A stretch of 7,967 nt of DNA. Source: Nanobdellati archaeon (GTDB taxonomy: Archaea; B1Sed10-29; WALL01; WAMD01). The stretch covers positions 1 to 7,967 of the forward strand of contig WAMD01000029.1 of NCBI GenBank assembly GCA_015522495.1, written 5' to 3'. This document shows, one piece after another, positions 5,273-7,967 of this stretch. Below the pieces are notes generated by a model. It ran no database searches, was not told where the DNA came from, and worked only from the letters and a program-made list of their open reading frames with translations. The position numbers were made by a program, and so were the translations under genes. Each line of letters begins with the position of its first letter. The stretch's first letter is position 1.

Positions 5273-6436
5273 ATGAGGATCTTATTCATTACACAATACT
5301 ATCCACCAGACATAAGTGCTCCTGCCAATAGAATAAGCGATTGGGCGAGAGCATTGGTTAAAAGGGGTCATGAGGTGTGGGTGATCACTGCTTTTCCCCA
5401 TCATCATCGGCACACAATACCTCTAAAATATAAAGGTGGGTGGGTTGTAGAAGAAGAAAAAGGCGATGTTAAAATTATACGGGTTGCTATTCACAACGGT
5501 CCTATGAAGTCTCTTTTACATAGGTTACTAAATTACATCTCATTTACCTTTACTGCCCTTTTAGGCCTTTTTAAAGCAAGGGGTAAATTTGATATATGTG
5601 TCATTTCTATTCCTCCTCCTTTTGTTGTATTTTCTCTCTTTCTATTCAAAGGATTTAAATGTAAAGAGATTGCTATGGACATAAGAGACTTATGGCCTGA
5701 AAGTATGGAAGCTTATTTGGGGTGGAAAGGACCTCTTATATGGCTGCTCAAAAAGAGTATACATCTTATGTATAGGATATCTAAAAAAATAATTGTAGCC
5801 ACGTTTGGGCAGGAAAAATATCTCAGAGAATTAGGTTTTAGTAAGGTAACAACAATAACAAACGGCTGGAAATATTTTAAGTTTCCAAAGGAAAAGCTAA
5901 GGAAACTAAAGAAAAAGTACTATCTATCACAAAAAGATAAAGTAGCTATTTACGTAGGGACCATTGGCTATGCTTTCAATTTTATACCTATATTAAAAGC
6001 GATAAAGAACCTCTCAGACTGGAGGTTATTCATAATCGGGGATGGCCCATTAAAAGAAGAGCTCATCTCACTATCACAAAAGGAAAAAATATCTAATGTT
6101 TATTTTCTTCCATCGATGCCTTTAAAAGAAATGTACACTTATCTCCACATCGCGGACGTTGGTATCCTACCTATCAAAAAAACAAAAATATTTTACCAAA
6201 CTCTCCCTTCTAAGCTTTTTGATTATCTCTCTGCAAAACTTTTTGTTGCAGGCTCAATAAGCTATTCTATGAAGGTATTTTTTAAGAAAACCTCCTTCAA
6301 AGGTTGGAAAGAGGTCTCCTCTTCCCAGTGGAGAGCTTTTTTTAAAAATTTCAAGAAAAAGCGTTATACAGCTCATTTAAAGCCCTTTTCCTTAAAAAGT
6401 AGGATAAATAAGCTGGAAAAGTTCTTGTCTAGGTGA
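5273..6436 (+). CDS. GT4-family glycosyltransferase (WbuB-like)
   Basis: This is a retaining GT-B glycosyltransferase, expected at the cytosolic membrane face, adding a sugar from a nucleotide donor to a lipid-linked or soluble acceptor. It has 387 aa from ATG 5273. N-domain signatures are ILFITQYYPPD (3-13), SAPANRISDWARAL (15-28) and MDIRDLWPES (135-144); the last two are characteristic of the WbuB-like GT4 subgroup. Hydrophobic stretches near 86-100 and 108-127 suggest monotopic membrane association. The C-domain has YVGTIG (227-232), FIIGDGPLK (253-261) and LPSKLFDYLSA (311-321), the usual donor-binding region with Asp at 317 where Glu is common. After that the protein departs from the family: the expected AAGKPV-type turn reads SAKLFVAGS, and the last ~60 residues are Lys/Phe-rich without the usual VVPPGD-like loop. 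Donor binding may therefore be modified. It lies two bases after the HAD stop and four before the deacetylase. Family is sure; donor and acceptor are unknown. Confidence 0.88.
   Translation: MRILFITQYYPPDISAPANRISDWARALVKRGHEVWVITAFPHHHRHTIPLKYKGGWVVEEEKGDVKIIRVAIHNGPMKSLLHRLLNYISFTFTALLGLFKARGKFDICVISIPPPFVVFSLFLFKGFKCKEIAMDIRDLWPESMEAYLGWKGPLIWLLKKSIHLMYRISKKIIVATFGQEKYLRELGFSKVTTITNGWKYFKFPKEKLRKLKKKYYLSQKDKVAIYVGTIGYAFNFIPILKAIKNLSDWRLFIIGDGPLKEELISLSQKEKISNVYFLPSMPLKEMYTYLHIADVGILPIKKTKIFYQTLPSKLFDYLSAKLFVAGSISYSMKVFFKKTSFKGWKEVSSSQWRAFFKNFKKKRYTAHLKPFSLKSRINKLEKFLSR
6431..6436 (+). promoter_or_regulatory. Shine-Dalgarno AGGTGA overlapping the GT4 stop
   Basis: AGGTGA contains the TGA stop of the glycosyltransferase and lies four bases before ATG 6441 of the deacetylase. 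It fixes that start and points to coupled translation. Confidence 0.65.
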
Positions 6437-6440
6437 AAAC

Positions 6441-7076
6441 ATGAGACTACTGCTTTTAAGCCCACATACAGATGACGTAGAGTTAGGTGCTGGGGGGACA
6501 GTTGTCAAGTTTCTCCAAGAGGGTCATGAGATTTATTGGGCTGTTTTTTCTACCGCTGAAAAATCACTTCCAGCAAATGCCAAGCCAGGCACACTTAAAA
6601 AAGAATTCATGAGGGTGGTTACCTCACTTCAAAACGAGTTTGGGAATATACACTCTCAAATTTTTGACTACGAGGTTAGACGGTTAAATTTCTACAGACA
6701 AGATGTGTTAGATGATCTTATAAGTATAAGAAAAGAGTTTAAACCTGATTTGGTAATCGGACCCTCCTTGAATGACTTCCATCAGGATCACACTACTGTA
6801 GCCTATGAAATGGTAAGAGCCTTCAAAAATACTTCTAAAATAATCTCTTATGAGCTACCTTGGAATCATATAACTTTTGAAACACGTCTTTTTGTCAGAT
6901 TGAAAAAAGAGCATGTAGACAGAAAATGGGCCTTGTTAAAGAACTACGCAACACAATTTATAAAGAAAAGATCCTATTTCTCCGAAGAGTACATTTACGG
7001 TTTGGCTAAAGTGAGAGGGACTCAGTGCAATGCAACGTATGCAGAAGCGTTTGAGGTGGTGCGGTGGACCCTTTAA
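6441..7076 (+). CDS. PIG-L/LmbE-family de-N-acetylase
   Basis: This is a zinc-dependent hydrolase that removes an N-acetyl group from an acetamido sugar, as in GlcNAc-PI de-N-acetylase, MshB and BshB. At 211 aa it is close to the usual size. The signature PHTDDVELGAGGT (8-20) gives zinc ligands His9 and Asp12 and the general base Asp11; Glu14 is also conserved. The second motif NDFHQDHTTVA (111-121) supplies His114 and the third ligand His117. KWALLKNYATQF (162-173) is the common C-terminal K-x2-AL-x3-Y-x-S/TQ element. No signal peptide is visible, so a cytosolic substrate is likely, either a nucleotide sugar or a lipid-linked sugar. It follows the GT4 gene by four bases, and the ATP-grasp gene begins inside its last codons. 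A deacetylase beside a pathway that builds a diacetamido sugar suggests one acetyl group is removed to free an amine. Substrate is inferred. Confidence 0.9.
   Translation: MRLLLLSPHTDDVELGAGGTVVKFLQEGHEIYWAVFSTAEKSLPANAKPGTLKKEFMRVVTSLQNEFGNIHSQIFDYEVRRLNFYRQDVLDDLISIRKEFKPDLVIGPSLNDFHQDHTTVAYEMVRAFKNTSKIISYELPWNHITFETRLFVRLKKEHVDRKWALLKNYATQFIKKRSYFSEEYIYGLAKVRGTQCNATYAEAFEVVRWTL
7053..7060 (+). promoter_or_regulatory. Shine-Dalgarno GAGGTGGT inside the deacetylase gene
   Basis: GAGGTGGT is a very good match to the 16S anti-Shine-Dalgarno and sits a few bases before the GTG at 7064. There is no other start codon in that frame after the TGA at 7052-7054, so this site decides the ATP-grasp start. 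Confidence 0.6.
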
Positions 7077-7967
7077 CTATTTTAGTCACAGGAGTGGGTG
7101 CCCCTGGAACATATGGCACTATTCATGCTTTGAGAAACAACAAGGAAAAAAGAAAGATTCACCTTATTGGAATGGACATTAACCCCCTTGCAGTAGGGCA
7201 AAAAATAGTTAACTCTTTTTATGTTGCACCAAAACCGAAGGCTAGCAATTTTGTAGATTTTGTGTTAGATCTGTGTAAAAAAGAGAATGTTGATGTGATT
7301 CTTCCACAAGTAACAAATGAACTACCTATTCTTTCAGCTAATAAGCAGCTATTCGAGGAAGAAGGTATTAAAGTACTCGTCTCTGACTACAGCCAGCTCA
7401 TGCTAGTTAACAACAAATATACTCTGATGAAGTTAAGTAGTAAGATGGATGTTCCAGTGCCTCAGTATTACCTAGCCAGAAATATTGGTGAATTAGAAAA
7501 GTTTTCTTATAAATTAGGATATCCTGAGGACAAGATTTGTGTGAAGCCACCCATATCCAGAGGTATGAGAGGTTTTAGGATTCTATCTAAAGAGAAGCCA
7601 TCTCCCAAAACATTTTATGAAGAAAAGCCCACCTTAGCGCATATATCTTTGGAAAGCTTAATCAACATGTTTGAAAAAAATCCTGAAGAGTATAAAGAAC
7701 TGCTTGTAATGGAATACTTACCTGGTAAAGAATATAGTATTGATGCTCTCTCATACAACGGGAAAGCTAGGGTTGTTGCTCCACGAGAAAGAAATGTTAT
7801 TCGTTCAGGGATTTCCTTTCTAACCACTCTTGTTAATAATCGAGAGCTCATTGACCACAGTAAAAAATTAATTGAAGCTCTCTCGCTTAATTATTTGATA
7901 GGTTTCCAGTTTAAAGAGGATTATAGAGGTGTCCCACGGCTTATAGAAAGTAATCCACGTGTGCAAG
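7064..7967 (+). CDS. CarB-like ATP-grasp ligase, C-terminus cut by window edge
   Basis: An open frame of 301 codons begins at GTG 7064, 13 bases inside the deacetylase gene, and runs off the window. ATP-grasp enzymes activate a carboxylate as an acyl-phosphate and join it to an amine, thiol or other nucleophile. ILVTGVGAPGTYGTIHAL (6-23) and GMDINPLA (36-43) form the pre-ATP-grasp Rossmann-like domain, as in carbamoyl-phosphate synthase-type members. Lys118/Lys123 precede a VPVPQYY linker. CVKPP (Lys161) with the SRGMRGFR loop (165-172) is the ATP-binding element. MEYLPGKEYSID (216-227) is a hinge/adenine-site region. IESNPR (294-299) carries the Mg-binding Glu295 and Asn297. A 35-residue insert (about 176-210) follows the glycine-rich loop. 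With a PIG-L deacetylase just upstream, the likely nucleophile is an amino sugar, but the acid partner cannot be seen. Alternatives are a uronate-amidating enzyme or a peptide-type ligase. Confidence 0.85.
   Translation, partial: MDPLTILVTGVGAPGTYGTIHALRNNKEKRKIHLIGMDINPLAVGQKIVNSFYVAPKPKASNFVDFVLDLCKKENVDVILPQVTNELPILSANKQLFEEEGIKVLVSDYSQLMLVNNKYTLMKLSSKMDVPVPQYYLARNIGELEKFSYKLGYPEDKICVKPPISRGMRGFRILSKEKPSPKTFYEEKPTLAHISLESLINMFEKNPEEYKELLVMEYLPGKEYSIDALSYNGKARVVAPRERNVIRSGISFLTTLVNNRELIDHSKKLIEALSLNYLIGFQFKEDYRGVPRLIESNPRVQ

Noticed and set aside
6335..6362. T/A-rich run in the GT4 gene as a possible terminator or promoter
   Set aside because: It encodes Phe and Lys codons in frame within a tightly spaced operon. 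Nothing suggests a transcript end or start there.
7615..7851. Minus-strand frame of 78 codons at the right end
   Set aside because: It is antisense to the ATP-grasp gene, which has clear ATP-binding motifs across the same region.
1..7967. CRISPR arrays, tRNA/rRNA genes, insertion-sequence ends or integrase sites
   Set aside because: I found no regularly spaced repeats, cloverleaf-like stems, transposase motifs or flanking inverted repeats by reading both strands.

Overview
The window looks archaeal, although no single marker proves it. Several start codons follow GGTGA/GAGGTG-type Shine-Dalgarno sequences. A TTTAAATA TATA-like box lies at a good distance before the first gene. Two divergent genes without an obvious Shine-Dalgarno share one AT-rich promoter core and look leaderless. 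Codon use favours AGA, ATA and AAA in an AT-rich sequence (roughly 35% GC by eye). A low-GC bacterium is the main alternative.

Layout. (1) Positions 1-253 hold the 5' end of an unrecognised minus-strand gene that is visibly richer in G+C than the rest. (2) Positions 254-459 are a divergent intergenic region with a TATA-like box facing each way. (3) 460-1701 (+) encodes a nucleotide-sugar 6-dehydrogenase. (4) A 71-bp convergent spacer contains a long inverted repeat. (5) 1773-4665 is a minus-strand operon, read in the order Gfo/Idh/MocA 3-dehydrogenase, left-handed beta-helix acyltransferase, DegT-type PLP aminotransferase. (6) A short divergent promoter with a 7-bp palindrome lies at about 4666-4718. 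(7) 4719 to the right edge is a tightly packed plus-strand operon: HAD phosphatase, GT4 glycosyltransferase, PIG-L/LmbE-type de-N-acetylase and a CarB-like ATP-grasp ligase cut by the window end. The ATP-grasp gene starts at a GTG inside the deacetylase gene.

How the genes fit together. The dehydrogenase and the three minus-strand genes match the WbpA/WbpB/WbpE/WbpD set. That set turns UDP-N-acetylhexosamine into UDP-2,3-diacetamido-2,3-dideoxy-hexuronic acid, a sugar known from bacterial O-antigens and from methanogen N-linked glycans. The plus operon would then transfer a sugar (GT4), remove an acetyl group (PIG-L) and possibly attach a carboxylic acid or amino acid to the exposed amine (ATP-grasp); the HAD protein would remove a phosphate. 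The locus therefore reads as a surface-glycan or N-glycan cluster with a possible 'deacetylate then ligate' decoration module, which is the most interesting part. The order phosphatase, GT4, PIG-L, ligase also matches the enzyme logic of mycothiol and bacillithiol synthesis. No CRISPR array, tRNA, rRNA or recognisable insertion sequence was seen.
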